NCBI GenBank assembly: GCA_946480925.1
Contig: CAMLLU010000009.1
Coordinates: forward strand, 57,394-121,393
Source of the DNA: an uncultured Rivibacter sp.
Lineage (GTDB): Bacteria; Pseudomonadota; Gammaproteobacteria; Burkholderiales; Burkholderiaceae
DNA length: 64,000 bases
Reading direction: 5' to 3'
Each line of letters begins with the position of its first letter. The first letter of the stretch is position 1. A program made the translations under genes and the position numbers. Shown one piece after another: positions 25,323 to 35,252 of this stretch. The notes below the pieces were generated by a model. The model did not search any database, was not told the origin of the DNA, and saw only the letters and a program-made list of their open reading frames with translations.

Positions 25323-26986
25323 GCGAGCCCGCTGCCTCGGATCTTCAGCGCTACTGCCGGCGAGCCTGCCAGCCCTTCGGGCAGCTTCACCTCCAGCCAG
25401 CGGTTGTGGCGCTTGAAGCTCAGGCTGTCGGCCGCGCCCACGGCCTGGATGTTCTCGATCGCGCCCGGCGCCAGGGCCGAGCCTTCGGCCAGCGTCTGGA
25501 TGCGCAGCTTGCCTTCGCGCGGCCAGCCGAGCGCAATGGCGTACAGCACGCAGCCCTTGGTGGTGAAGCGGATGTCTTCAGCGGTGAGAGGCCTGGACGA
25601 GCCTTCGCTGAACATGCCGCTGCCCACCTTCGTGGGCCCCTCGCCGAAGGTGCGCCACGGGCGCGTGCCGTAGATCGCTTCGCCGTTGCGTCCCATCCAG
25701 GCGGCTATCTCTTCCAGGATCTTCTGCTCGTCGGCGTCGATGGTGCCGTCACCGCGCATCGGCACCGACAGCAGCAGGTTGCCGTTCTTGGAGACGATGT
25801 CGCACAGGCGATGGATGACCGTGGTTGCCGACTTGTACTGGTGGTTGTCGTAGAGCGAGCGGGCGTAGTGCCAGTCGCCCAGGCAGGTGTCGGTCTGCCA
25901 GGGCAGCGGCTCGATGCCGTCGCGGAAGCCGCGCTCCACGTCCTCGACCACGCCGGCGCGCCACTCGTCGGGCAGCACCTTGGCGTTGAGCACCGCTTCG
26001 AGCTTGCCGCCGTTCCACGCCATGCTGGCGTTGTAGTAGTGGGCGGCGATGTCCAGCCCTGCCTGGCCCAGCGGCAGGCCATGGTTGTCCATGTAGACGA
26101 GGTCGGGCCTGTAGCGGTCGATCAGGTCGCGGCAGCGCAGGAACCACTGGCGCGTGAAGTGCGGGTTGTGCAGCGGCGGCTTCTCGTCCCAGTGGGCGGT
26201 CTGGCCCTGCTGCCAGGCTTCGACGCTGCGGATCGTCTTGAAGCCGTCGGGCATGACGATGTTGCGGCCGGTGTAGAGCTCCTGCGGGTCCAGCCCTTCC
26301 CACCACTTGCCGCGGCCCTGGGCCTTGGTGAGGTGGAAGGCGTCGTAGCGCTGGCCGGCGTAGGGGCCTTCGGGGTCGTAGCCGTAGGCCGGCTGGAACC
26401 AATGCCAGGCATGCGCGCCGTGGTTGCTCACGCCGAAGCGCAGCCCGCGGGCACGCGCGGCCTTGGCCCAGCCGCCGATCAGGTCCTTCTTCGGGCCCAC
26501 GCGCATCGTGTTCCAGGCGTGGTACTTCGAGTCGTACGCGTCGAGGTTGTCGTGGTGGTTGGCCATCGCGACGAAGTACCTGGCGCCGGCCTTCACGTAG
26601 AGGTCGAGCAGTGCGTCCGGATTCCAGTTCTCGGCCTTCCAGAGGTTCTGGATCTCCATGAAGCCGAACTTGGTGGGGTGGCCGTAATGCCTGACGTGGT
26701 GGTCGTACTGCCAGTTGCCCTGGATGTAGATGCGCCGTGCATACCAGTCGCCCATCTCGGGCACGCACTGCGCGCCCCAGTGCGCCCAGATGCCGAACTT
26801 GGCGTCGCGGAACCACTCGGGCGTGCGGTAGCCCTCGACCAGTGAGTCCCAGTTGGGTGCGAAGGGTGCCCGTGCGCCCACGGGCGCGGTGACAGCCGCA
26901 GAGGCGACGGATGGAGCGAGCGGTGCGGTGGCTGCTGCCAGCGCCGCCTTCAGCGCCTTGCGGCGGGAGATCGGGCCGGCGTTCAT
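25319..26986 (-). CDS. GH29 alpha-L-fucosidase, copy 1
   Basis: This retaining alpha-L-fucosidase has 555 residues, with a Tat-like signal (SRRKALKAALAAATA). Marks are [42 protein letters not shown] and PDLVYMDNHG with the nucleophile Asp near 298, plus the C-terminal beta-sandwich. It is a tandem paralogue of the next gene upstream; the two share the barrel and even the last residues ([10 protein letters not shown]). Its ATG overlaps the upstream stop (ATGA, 26983-26986) and its stop overlaps the GH127 GTG. With GH95 it gives the locus three fucosidases, probably differing in linkage or in fragment size. Confidence 0.93.
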   Translation of the reverse strand: MNAGPISRRKALKAALAAATAPLAPSVASAAVTAPVGARAPFAPNWDSLVEGYRTPEWFRDAKFGIWAHWGAQCVPEMGDWYARRIYIQGNWQYDHHVRHYGHPTKFGFMEIQNLWKAENWNPDALLDLYVKAGARYFVAMANHHDNLDAYDSKYHAWNTMRVGPKKDLIGGWAKAARARGLRFGVSNHGAHAWHWFQPAYGYDPEGPYAGQRYDAFHLTKAQGRGKWWEGLDPQELYTGRNIVMPDGFKTIRSVEAWQQGQTAHWDEKPPLHNPHFTRQWFLRCRDLIDRYRPDLVYMDNHGLPLGQAGLDIAAHYYNASMAWNGGKLEAVLNAKVLPDEWRAGVVEDVERGFRDGIEPLPWQTDTCLGDWHYARSLYDNHQYKSATTVIHRLCDIVSKNGNLLLSVPMRGDGTIDADEQKILEEIAAWMGRNGEAIYGTRPWRTFGEGPTKVGSGMFSEGSSRPLTAEDIRFTTKGCVLYAIALGWPREGKLRIQTLAEGSALAPGAIENIQAVGAADSLSFKRHNRWLEVKLPEGLAGSPAVALKIRGSGLA

Positions 26987-28644
26987 GCCACCCCCACGCC
27001 GCGGATCTTCAGCGCGACCGCCGGCGAACCGGCCAGCCCTTCGGGCAGCTTGACTTCGAGGCCCTTGGGGGTGCGCTTGAAGGGCAGGCTGTCGGTCGAG
27101 CCCAGCGCTTCGACGCGCTCGATGGCCCCCGGTGCCAGTGCCGAGTCCTGTGCCAGCGCGGCGATGCGCATGACGCCGTTCTTCGGCCAGGCCAGGCCGA
27201 TCGCGTAGAGCGCGCCGTCCTTGGTGGTGAAGCGGATGTCCTGGGGGGTGAAGACCTTGACCTGCCCTTCGCTGAACATGCCGCCGCCGACGCGCGTCGG
27301 CCCCTCGCCGAAGGTGCGCCACGGGCGGGTGCCGTGGATGGCTTCGCCGTTGCGGGCCATCCATTCGGCCAGCTCCTCGAGGATCTTGCGTTCGTCGGTG
27401 TCGATGGTGCCGTCGCCGCGCTGCGGGATCGACAGCAACAGGTTGCCGTTCTTGGAGACGATGTCCGCCAGCTGGCGGATGACGCTGGCAGCCGACTTGT
27501 AGTGGTGGCCGTCGAAGATGCCGCGGTTGTAGTGCCATTCGCCGATGCAGCTGCAGGTCTGCCAGGGCATGGGCTCGATGCCGTCACGCTGGCCCCGCTC
27601 GAGGTCTTCGACCACGCCGGCGCGCCACTCGGGCGGGATCTCCTTGGCGTTGACGACGGCCTCGAGCTTGCCGCCATGCCACTTCATGCTGGCGTTGTAG
27701 TAGTGCGCAGTGATGTCCAGGCCGGTCTGCCCCAGCGGCAGGCCGGAGTCGTCGAAGTAGACGAGGTCGGGCTTGTAGCTGTCGATCAGGTCGCGGCAGC
27801 GCAGGAACCATTGGCGTGTGAACGCCGGGTTGTGCGGGGGAGCCTTCTCGTCCCACACCCGGTCGTTGCGCTCATGCCATTCGTTGGCGGTGCGGATGGT
27901 GGTGATGCCGTCGGGCATCACCATGTTGCGGCCCGTGTACAGCTCCTGCGGGTCGAGCCCTTCCCACCAGGTGCCACGGCTGTCGGCCTTGGTCAGGTGG
28001 AAGGCGTCGTAGCGCTGCCCTGCCAGGGGCCCTTCGATGTCGTAGCCGTAGGCCGTCTGCAGCCAGTGCCAGGCGTGCGCCGAGTGGTTGCTGACGCCGA
28101 AGCGCAGGCCCTTGGCGCGCGCGACCTTGGCCCAGGTGCCGACGATGTCGCGCCTGGGGCCGACGCGCACCGAGTTCCAGCCGTGGTACTTGGAGTCGTA
28201 GGCGTCGAAGTTGTCGTGATGGTTGGCGAGCGAGACGAAGTACTTCGCGCCGGCCTTCACGTACAGCTCCATCAGCGCCTCGGGGTTCCAGTTCTCCGCC
28301 TTCCAGCGGTTCTGTATCTCCATGAAGCCGACCTTGGTCGGGTGGCCGTAGGTCTTGACGTGGTGGTCGTGATGCCAATGGCCCTGCATGTACATGTTGC
28401 GGGCGTACCAGTCGCCCGCTTCGGGCACGCACTGCGCGCTCCAGTGCGCCCAGATGCCGAACTTGGCGTCGCGGAACCACTCGGGCGTGCGGTAGCCGTC
28501 GACGAGCGAGGCCCAGCTGGGCTGGAAGGGCGCAGGCGTGGCGGCCTGCACGCCTGCCGTGCCCAGCGCGCCGGCCGCAGCCGTGGCGTGGAGAAAGGAA
28601 CGCCGCGTCAGGCGGGCGTTTCTGTCGTCGATCGGCATGGTCAT
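26983..28644 (-). CDS. GH29 alpha-L-fucosidase, copy 2
   Basis: The second GH29 has 553 residues. The start at 28644 (MTMPIDDR) overlaps the GH9 stop as ATGA; a second ATG at 28638 is possible. The twin-arginine signal is strong ([14 protein letters not shown], cleavage after VQA). Motifs parallel copy 1: [22 protein letters not shown] and [10 protein letters not shown] with the nucleophile Asp near 296. An NH-to-NG type difference in the loops and the altered nucleophile flank suggest some divergence in specificity after duplication. It acts in the periplasm on fucosylated oligosaccharides. Confidence 0.93.
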   Translation of the reverse strand: MTMPIDDRNARLTRRSFLHATAAAGALGTAGVQAATPAPFQPSWASLVDGYRTPEWFRDAKFGIWAHWSAQCVPEAGDWYARNMYMQGHWHHDHHVKTYGHPTKVGFMEIQNRWKAENWNPEALMELYVKAGAKYFVSLANHHDNFDAYDSKYHGWNSVRVGPRRDIVGTWAKVARAKGLRFGVSNHSAHAWHWLQTAYGYDIEGPLAGQRYDAFHLTKADSRGTWWEGLDPQELYTGRNMVMPDGITTIRTANEWHERNDRVWDEKAPPHNPAFTRQWFLRCRDLIDSYKPDLVYFDDSGLPLGQTGLDITAHYYNASMKWHGGKLEAVVNAKEIPPEWRAGVVEDLERGQRDGIEPMPWQTCSCIGEWHYNRGIFDGHHYKSAASVIRQLADIVSKNGNLLLSIPQRGDGTIDTDERKILEELAEWMARNGEAIHGTRPWRTFGEGPTRVGGGMFSEGQVKVFTPQDIRFTTKDGALYAIGLAWPKNGVMRIAALAQDSALAPGAIERVEALGSTDSLPFKRTPKGLEVKLPEGLAGSPAVALKIRGVGVA

Positions 28645-30812
28645 TTCACGTAGCGGGCCAGCAGGCGGATGTAGGCCGTCTGGTAGCCGTTGGAGTTCTC
28701 GGTGATGGGCCACGAATTCAGCGGCCAGCCGTCGTTGAAGTCCTTGTAGGCCTTCTGCGCGGGCTGCCCATAGGGCGGCGTGGGGCGGGCCGAGCCGCAG
28801 CGCGGCGAGATGCCGGGGCAGCGGCTGTCCCAGTCGTACTGCCCGGGGTTGGGGCCGCCCACGAGGAAGCCGGGCGCGGGGCCGTACTTCGATTCCTTCA
28901 CGCTGTCCCACAGCGCGCTGCCGTCGGTGAACCAGCTGTGGAAGAACTGGTCCACCGAGTTCGTGGCACCGTAGGCACCCATGTTCGACAGGTAGACCTT
29001 GCCCTGCGGGTTGACGCCATGGAGGTAGTGCAGGTAGGCCGCACCCGCATCGGCGATCTCCGTTGCGCTGTGCGTGCCCAGCCCGTAGAGTCCCTCGTCG
29101 GCGAACATGCCGCCGGCCAGCGCCTTGGTGCCGTTGCTGCCCCAGGTGTAGTCGTTGATGAAGGCGCGATACGGATCGCGCTGCGCCTTGACGGCGCCCC
29201 AGCCGGCATAGTCGTCGCGTTCCCACAGCTGGGCATAGCGGCTGCGGATGGCGCTCGCGGTGGCCGCGGTCGCACCGGGCAGCGACGCGTAATACAGCAG
29301 CGGACGCGTGACGCCCGAGGTGAAGGGCGACAGCCACCACGACGCGAACATCGGCGCCTCTGTGTGGTGCTCGTCGACGTAGCTGCGATAGGCCGCATCG
29401 CCGGTCAGCGCATACAGGTAGACCGCCGTCACCAGCTTCATCTGTGCGCGGCCGCCGTCGTCGGTCTCCTGCTGCCCGGCGCCCAGGCCCGCGGAGCCGT
29501 TCGCGCTGTCGTTGTTGCGGAAGAGCACGCTCGGGTTGGCCGCGGCCCAATCCCAGGCTTTCTTCGCTCGCTGCGTGAGGTCGGCCGCGTAGGCGTTGAA
29601 GGCGGGTGTGTTGAGCCCGCCGAAGACCTTGGCGCCGTGGGCATAGGCCATGGCGGTGGCCAGCGTGGCGGAGGTGCTCGCATTGCCGTAGACGCTGGCC
29701 CCCGTTGCGCTCGAGGGCGGGCTGGCGTGCCCCATCCCGACGATGGACAGCACCGAGCCGTCGCTGTTCTGCATGCGCACCAGCCAGTCGAGGCCCCACT
29801 TCACCTCGTCGAGCAGGTCGGGCACGCCGTTGCCCGACTCGGGGATGTTGAAGTCGTCGGTCCAGACAGCCTTGTTCTCGGTGTAGGCGTGCAGCAGGTC
29901 CACCACGTAGCCGGCCGTCCAGCTGGTGTACTTGTTGAAGTCGCCCGCGTCGTACCAGCCGCCGCGCAGGTCGCGCTCGGTGGAGGCGTCGTTCGGTGCG
30001 TTGTAGCGGCGTGCGTTCGCGTCCTGCAGGGGGCCGAGATGGCTGGCCCCGTCGGCCCAGCCGGCACCGGCGAACTGCGCGGCCTTGGCATGACCCGCCC
30101 GCTGGTAGAAGAAGGCGCGCACCGCCTGCACGAGCACGGGGCGGTAGACGTTGGCACCGATGGTGAAGCGTGCCGAGCGGGCGTTGCGGTCCGCGTCGAC
30201 GACTTGATAGGTGCCCGGCGCGCTCACCGAGCTGAAGTCGAACGACCACGCGCGGTCACCGGAGGAGGTGTCGGTGGCGCCGCCGTTCCAGGCCACGGCC
30301 GTGCCGGTGAAGACCACTGCGTTGTTGGCGGTGTTGACCACCTGCAGCGTCGAGCCGGGCGTGTAGGCATCGCCAGCGTCGTAGCCCTCGACCGGGTCGC
30401 GCAGCACCGCGATCTTCTGCTGCGTGGGCAGGTAGCCGAACTGGTCGACCACGATGAAAGGACTGGCCGCGGCAGACGGTGCGGGGCTTGGTGCCGGACT
30501 CGGTACCGGGCTGGGCGTCGGGCTGGGCGCGGGAGAAGGTGCCGGACTGGGCACGGGGCTTGGCGCAGAGGTCGGTGCGGGGCTGGGTGTGGGAGAAGGC
30601 GAAGGACTGGGAGCCGGGCTCGGTGAAGGACTCGGTGCAGGGCTGGGGGCAGGACTCGGTGTTGCCCCGGGCGCAGGGGTCGGCGCGGGGCCGGGCGCGG
30701 CGGAAACCGGTTCGGCACCAGCGCCACCACCACCCCCACCCCCGCATGCAGCAACGCTGGCGAACAGGAGGCTCAGAACGATCGCCCATGCCGGGCGTTG
30801 CTGGGTCGGCAT
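28641..30812 (-). CDS. GH9 endo-glucanase lipoprotein with Pro-rich linker
   Basis: This endo-beta-1,4-glucanase is anchored as a lipoprotein: signal [17 protein letters not shown] and lipobox VAAC (Cys about 23), a Gly run, then a Pro/Ser/Thr/Ala linker at about residues 35-105 that would hold the enzyme away from the membrane. The Ig-like domain ([17 protein letters not shown]) and GH9 barrel follow, with [15 protein letters not shown] (catalytic Asp pair near 290) and [11 protein letters not shown] near the end (acid Glu). It is very similar to the GH9 gene at 11015 apart from the N-terminus. The surface location and linker fit attack on insoluble or cell-wall-bound glucan, with xyloglucan likely. 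Confidence 0.9.
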   Translation of the reverse strand: MPTQQRPAWAIVLSLLFASVAACGGGGGGGAGAEPVSAAPGPAPTPAPGATPSPAPSPAPSPSPSPAPSPSPSPTPSPAPTSAPSPVPSPAPSPAPSPTPSPVPSPAPSPAPSAAASPFIVVDQFGYLPTQQKIAVLRDPVEGYDAGDAYTPGSTLQVVNTANNAVVFTGTAVAWNGGATDTSSGDRAWSFDFSSVSAPGTYQVVDADRNARSARFTIGANVYRPVLVQAVRAFFYQRAGHAKAAQFAGAGWADGASHLGPLQDANARRYNAPNDASTERDLRGGWYDAGDFNKYTSWTAGYVVDLLHAYTENKAVWTDDFNIPESGNGVPDLLDEVKWGLDWLVRMQNSDGSVLSIVGMGHASPPSSATGASVYGNASTSATLATAMAYAHGAKVFGGLNTPAFNAYAADLTQRAKKAWDWAAANPSVLFRNNDSANGSAGLGAGQQETDDGGRAQMKLVTAVYLYALTGDAAYRSYVDEHHTEAPMFASWWLSPFTSGVTRPLLYYASLPGATAATASAIRSRYAQLWERDDYAGWGAVKAQRDPYRAFINDYTWGSNGTKALAGGMFADEGLYGLGTHSATEIADAGAAYLHYLHGVNPQGKVYLSNMGAYGATNSVDQFFHSWFTDGSALWDSVKESKYGPAPGFLVGGPNPGQYDWDSRCPGISPRCGSARPTPPYGQPAQKAYKDFNDGWPLNSWPITENSNGYQTAYIRLLARYVK

Positions 30813-30842
30813 CGCTTTCTCTTTTCGTGGTTCAGATCGACT

Positions 30843-32285
30843 TCACTTGCCCGCGTTGACGATGGTGCTGATCAGGCTGGGGTGGCCCTGTGCACCCGTG
30901 GCGCGGTTGAACAGCCCCATCTGGTGGTCGTTGAGGTAGCCGTTGTCCCAGTACATCGGCACGAAGCCGCGGGAGCGGGCTGCTCTCGTGATGTACTGGT
31001 CCCAGTAGGTGCGATACCTCTGGGCGCTGTCGACGTTCAGCCGCAGGGCGGCTGCGTATTCGCCCACCAGGATGGGCAGGCCCATGCCGTCGGTGAAGCG
31101 CTGCTTGAGTTTGTTGAACTGGGCGTCGACGTAGCCTTCGTTGGCCCAGGCCTCGGTGTTGGTCGCGCTGGTGGCGATGTCGCCCCACTGCCAGATGTTG
31201 TCGTTGTCGGTGTTGATCGTGAAGTTGAACGGGTCGTAGTAGTGCACCTCGAGCATCAGCCGGTTCGCCGCGCTGTCGGTGGGCGCGCGGAAGAAGTCGT
31301 AGGTGTGGTCGACGTTGGTGTTGTAGCCCTGCACGACCAGGTGGCGCACGGCGTTGTTGCCGCCGGTGGCGCGCACCGCGTTCACGAAGGTCTGGTTGAA
31401 GCCGTTGTGGACCGTGTAGTACTCGTTCGGCGGCCTGTTGTAGTCGCCATCGACCATCACCTCGTTGAGTGCGGCGAACAGCAGGCGGTCGTCGTAGTGC
31501 TTGAAGTGGTTGGCGATCTGCGTCCAGAACTTCGTGATGCGGGCGTTCGCCGAGGCCTGGGTCGCGAAGTTCGGCTGCATCCAGCCGCCGTCCCAGTGGA
31601 TGTTGATGACGGCGTACAGGCCGGCATTGCGCGCGTAGTTCACCACTTCGGTCACGCGGGCCATCCAGTCGGCGCGGATGTTGTCGTTGGAGTCGGCGTA
31701 CTGCTTCCACGACAGCGGGATGCGCACCGAATTGAAGCCGGCGGCTTTCACCGCGTTGAGCAGCGCCTGCGTGACGACCGGGTTGCCCCAGTTCGTCTCG
31801 CCGCCGAGCGCCTCCAGCGAATTGCCGAGGTTCCAGCCCGGGGACATTTCCTGCGACAGCTGCAGGCTGGTCATGCTGCGCATCGTTCCGGGCGTGGCCG
31901 GCGTGCCGCCGCCGCCCTGGCTGGTCACGAACACGCGTGTCGCGTCGGCGGCGTTGGAGCTGTACGACGCGTTGCCGACGTTGAACTTGATCCAGTACCA
32001 GTACTTCGTGCCGTTTGCCGCGCCGCTGTCGACGTAGGTCGTCGTGCTGGCGTTGCTCAGTTGCGCGATGCGGGTGCGGCCCGTGGGGTTGCTGTCGGTG
32101 TCGCGATACACCTGCAGCTTGCTGATCGAGCCGGTGACGGTCCAGCTCAGCGTGACGTTGTTGTTGCTGCCCGTGGCCGTGAGGCAGACGGTTGAGCCGC
32201 CACCGCCGGCACAACCCTGTGCGTGCGCGAATGGAGCCGCGCACATTGCGGCAACGAAAAGAGCCGCTGAAAACACTCGCTTCAT
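30843..32285 (-). CDS. GH5 (subfamily 4-like) endo-glucanase/xyloglucanase
   Basis: This retaining endo-enzyme has 480 residues. The start at 32285 is preceded by AGGAAG and gives a signal peptide MKRVFSAALFVAAMCAAPF (cleavage after AHA). Residues about 25-125 are a fibronectin-III-like module (VTLSWTVTGSISKLQVYR). The TIM barrel starts SPGWNLGNSLEALGGETNWG, the usual GH5_4 opening. The acid/base Glu lies in FAALNEVM (about 273) and the nucleophile Glu in ILVGEYAA (about 411). GH5_4 contains most bacterial GH5 xyloglucanases, which fits the locus, but mixed-linkage glucanase or cellulase activity is possible. It stands between the symporter gene and the GH9 lipoprotein gene. Confidence 0.9.
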   Translation of the reverse strand: MKRVFSAALFVAAMCAAPFAHAQGCAGGGGSTVCLTATGSNNNVTLSWTVTGSISKLQVYRDTDSNPTGRTRIAQLSNASTTTYVDSGAANGTKYWYWIKFNVGNASYSSNAADATRVFVTSQGGGGTPATPGTMRSMTSLQLSQEMSPGWNLGNSLEALGGETNWGNPVVTQALLNAVKAAGFNSVRIPLSWKQYADSNDNIRADWMARVTEVVNYARNAGLYAVINIHWDGGWMQPNFATQASANARITKFWTQIANHFKHYDDRLLFAALNEVMVDGDYNRPPNEYYTVHNGFNQTFVNAVRATGGNNAVRHLVVQGYNTNVDHTYDFFRAPTDSAANRLMLEVHYYDPFNFTINTDNDNIWQWGDIATSATNTEAWANEGYVDAQFNKLKQRFTDGMGLPILVGEYAAALRLNVDSAQRYRTYWDQYITRAARSRGFVPMYWDNGYLNDHQMGLFNRATGAQGHPSLISTIVNAGK

Positions 32286-32424
32286 GGTTCTACTTCCTGT
32301 TTGAAGGGCCCGGCGCGCTTGTCTTCTGCACGTCCGGGCTGTTGGCGAAGCTTCGGAACCAGCCTGGCTGGGTTGCATGGCCGCTCCTGCGATGGCCCAC
32401 CGGACTTGTTTCATGGTCGTGGCA

Positions 32425-33897
32425 TCAAACCTGGCCGCGCCGCGCTTCCAGCGCCGTGCGGATCTCGTGCATGCGTGTCTCGGTCAGCGGGAAACGCCAG
32501 ATGGCGATGAGCGCGATCGCCAGCCCGATCACGGGGATGCCCGACAGCAGGATGCGGATCATGAAGATCGCGTGCTCGCTTTGAACCGCCTGCTTGGCGT
32601 CGAAGCCGGTGAACTCCAGGATCCAGCCCGAGGCGCCCACGCCCAGTGCGATGCCCAGCTTGGAGATCCACGACTGGCAGGCGGAGAACGAGCCCTCGCG
32701 CCGCTGGCCGGTCTCGAGTTCGTCGTAGTCGATGACGTCTCCGATCGTGGAGCCGTAGAGGATCCAGAAGCCCGCACCGGTGAAGGCCACGAAGCCGCAC
32801 GCGAACAGCTGCAGCACCGGCAGCTCGGGGTCGTAGAGCCACCAGTCGCCGATGAACGCACAGATCGCCAGCACCAGCACCGTGCTCAGGCCGACGCGCT
32901 TGCCGAAGCGGCGCGCCACCCAGGTGAAGAAGGGAATGCCCAGGAAGCCGAACACCATGCCGGCGATGCCCATGGCGGTGTTCCATTTCGTGGCCAGCGC
33001 GACGTCGCCCTTGCACACGTAGTACACCGTGGCGTAGTAGCCCAGCGCGGCCACCATCGCGGTGCCGATGCCGTAGGCCAGCATCATGGTCAGCAGGCGG
33101 CGGAACGGTGAGCAGCGCAGCGTGCGCCACAGCGTGTCGGCCAGCGGGATCTTCTGCTGCGTCTTGCTGACCACGCGTTCGTAGTAGCGCTCGCGCACGG
33201 TGAAGAAGATGGTGATCGAGCAGGCGACCATGATCGCCCCCAGGATCGCGCAGTAGGTCTGCGCGCCGCGCAGGATGTCGGGCTTGCCCTCCGCGTCGTT
33301 GAAGATCGCCAGCGTGGTGAACTGCGCGGCGAAGAACATCGCCAGTTCGGGGGCCTTCTGGATCGCGTTCTTGATCGACATCACGCTCGTGCGCTCGTGA
33401 TAGTCGGGCGTCATTTCCGCGCCCAGGCTCGACCAGGGCATGTTGAAGCAGCTCATGATCGGCACGTACAGCGCCGTGGACACGAGCATGAACACGAAGT
33501 ACTCGTGGTCGCTCCACCCGCGGCCTACCGCGAACATGAGCGGCAGGCCGATGCCGGCGAGCACGCCGCCGACGAGGATGAATGGGCGGCGGCGGCCGTA
33601 GCGCGTGCGGGTGTTGTCCGAAATCCAGCCGAAGATGGCGTCAGAGGCGGCGTCGATGAAGATCTTGATCATCTGCACCGTCGAGATGAGCCCCGGCGAT
33701 ATGCCGAGGAACACGTTGAAGACGTGAAAGGCCAGCGACGGGTAGAGCCAGTGACCCCACATGTCGACCACGCTGCCGAGGCCATAGCCCAGCTTCTGCG
33801 GCATGGGCACCTTGTCGGGCACCGCGGCGGCGACGACGGGGGCGGTGGACGCGGGCGGCACGCCTTTCATGGCAACTCCGGTGGTGGACGTGGACAT
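32425..33897 (-). CDS. GPH-family sugar:cation symporter
   Basis: This inner-membrane importer for xylosides or small oligosaccharides has 490 residues with about twelve membrane spans. Family marks are KLGYGLGSVVDMWGHW, the SDNTRTRYGRRRPFILVGG loop after helix 2, and IGDVIDYDELETGQRREG. The start at 33897 overlaps the GH1 stop as TGATG. A hydrophilic 25-residue N-terminus precedes helix 1. Because a cytoplasmic GH1 and a cytoplasmic YicI-like GH31 are present, the cargo is probably isoprimeverose, xylosyl-glucose oligomers or cellobiose. XylP/XynB-like members of this family carry exactly such xylosides. The exact cargo is inferred. Confidence 0.9.
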   Translation of the reverse strand: MSTSTTGVAMKGVPPASTAPVVAAAVPDKVPMPQKLGYGLGSVVDMWGHWLYPSLAFHVFNVFLGISPGLISTVQMIKIFIDAASDAIFGWISDNTRTRYGRRRPFILVGGVLAGIGLPLMFAVGRGWSDHEYFVFMLVSTALYVPIMSCFNMPWSSLGAEMTPDYHERTSVMSIKNAIQKAPELAMFFAAQFTTLAIFNDAEGKPDILRGAQTYCAILGAIMVACSITIFFTVRERYYERVVSKTQQKIPLADTLWRTLRCSPFRRLLTMMLAYGIGTAMVAALGYYATVYYVCKGDVALATKWNTAMGIAGMVFGFLGIPFFTWVARRFGKRVGLSTVLVLAICAFIGDWWLYDPELPVLQLFACGFVAFTGAGFWILYGSTIGDVIDYDELETGQRREGSFSACQSWISKLGIALGVGASGWILEFTGFDAKQAVQSEHAIFMIRILLSGIPVIGLAIALIAIWRFPLTETRMHEIRTALEARRGQV

Positions 33898-35252
33898 CAG
33901 AGGATGGTGCGCGTGCGCATCACGTTGGCGTAGTAGCGCGCCGAGAGCTTGGGCGTGCGCTCCAGCGTTTCGTAGTTGCAGTGCACGATGCCGAAGCGGC
34001 GGCGGTAGCCGTCTTCCCACTCGTAGTTGTCGATGAACGACCAGAGGAAGTAGCCGTCCACCGGCACGCCGTCGGCGATGGCGCGATGCACTTCGCGCAG
34101 GTGGTTGCGCAGGTAGTCGCGGCGGTGCAGGTCGATCACCTCGCCGTTGACGACCTGCTCCTCGTTGTAGCCGCAGCCGTTCTCGGTGATGTAGATCGAG
34201 CGGTGCCCGTACAGCTCATGGCACATGCGCGTGGCCCAGTAGATGGCCTGCGGCACCAGGTTGAGCCAGGGGCTGTCGGCACGCGGGTAGTTCGGCGGCA
34301 GATCGAGCGCTTCGTAGCGCTCGCCGTTGCGGCCGGCCCGCACGTAGGTGGCGGTGTAGATGTTCAGTCCGAGGAAGTCGGTGGGCGCGCTGATCAGCTC
34401 GAAATCGCCCGGCTCCACGCGCGGTGCATCGGCTCCCACGCGCTTGAGGTAGGCACGCGAGTAGCCTTTGTCGTAGATCGCGCCCAGGATGTGGGCGTTC
34501 CTGTCCAGGAACCAGGCCTCCGCGGCGGTGATGTCTTCCGGGGTCTCGGTCACCGGCACGCTCACGTCGCAGTTGTCGGTGAGACCCACGCGCGCGCCGG
34601 GCCCGCCGTATTCGCGCACCGCACGCACCGCGTGGCCGTGCGCCAGCAATGCGTGGTGGTAGGTCTGGTTCACCACGGCAGGCGGCTCCTTGCGGCCGGG
34701 GGCCTTGGTGCCCAGGCCGTAGGCCAGCCAGGTGAAGCAGCGGATCTCGTTGAGCGTGATCCAGTTCTTCACCACGGCGCCGAATTCCTTGACCACCGTG
34801 TCGGCATAGCGCGCGAAGGCATCGACCGTCACGCGCGAGGTCCAGCCGCCGCGGTCTTCGAGCGCCTGGGGCAAGTCCCAGTGGAACAGCGTGACCCAAG
34901 GGGTGATGCCATGGCGCTGCATGCTGTCGAGCAGCCGGCGGTAGAAGTCGAGCCCGGCCTGGTTCAGCGGGCCGTCGCCTTGCGGGTAGATGCGCGGCCA
35001 GGCGATGGAGAGGCGGTAGTGCCTCACGCCGAGCGAGGCCATCAGCGCGAAGTCATCATCGAAGCGGTGATAGTGGTCGCAGGCGAGATCGAGCGTGTCG
35101 CCGCCGGCCACCTTGCCAGGCGTGCGGGCGAAGCGGTCCCAGATGGACTCGCCCTTGCCGTCGATGAAGGCCGCGCCTTCGATCTGCGCGGATGCAGCGG
35201 CCACGCCGAAGACGAACGAGGACGGGAATGGGCTGGAATAGGTGAACTTCAT
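33897..35252 (-). CDS. GH1 beta-glucosidase, cytoplasmic
   Basis: This retaining beta-glycosidase of 451 residues has no signal peptide and therefore acts on imported disaccharides or glucosyl oligomers. Marks are FPSSFVFGVAAASAQIEGA at the start, HWDLPQALEDRGGW, ITLNEIRCFTW with acid/base Glu near 169, and IYITENGCGYNEE with nucleophile Glu near 359. The ATG overlaps the SGNH esterase stop (ATGA, 35249-35252) and its own stop overlaps the symporter start, so uptake and hydrolysis should be made together. After GH31 removes xylose, this enzyme would cut the exposed glucose. Confidence 0.94.
   Translation of the reverse strand: MKFTYSSPFPSSFVFGVAAASAQIEGAAFIDGKGESIWDRFARTPGKVAGGDTLDLACDHYHRFDDDFALMASLGVRHYRLSIAWPRIYPQGDGPLNQAGLDFYRRLLDSMQRHGITPWVTLFHWDLPQALEDRGGWTSRVTVDAFARYADTVVKEFGAVVKNWITLNEIRCFTWLAYGLGTKAPGRKEPPAVVNQTYHHALLAHGHAVRAVREYGGPGARVGLTDNCDVSVPVTETPEDITAAEAWFLDRNAHILGAIYDKGYSRAYLKRVGADAPRVEPGDFELISAPTDFLGLNIYTATYVRAGRNGERYEALDLPPNYPRADSPWLNLVPQAIYWATRMCHELYGHRSIYITENGCGYNEEQVVNGEVIDLHRRDYLRNHLREVHRAIADGVPVDGYFLWSFIDNYEWEDGYRRRFGIVHCNYETLERTPKLSARYYANVMRTRTIL

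Noticed and set aside
30475..30700. Repetitive tract in the GH9 lipoprotein gene considered as a minisatellite
   Set aside because: It codes for the Pro/Ser/Ala linker in frame and has no uniform unit.
32286..32424. Possible small gene between the symporter and GH5
   Set aside because: The open frame here is only an in-frame upstream extension of GH5 without a ribosome-binding site or signal-like N-terminus.
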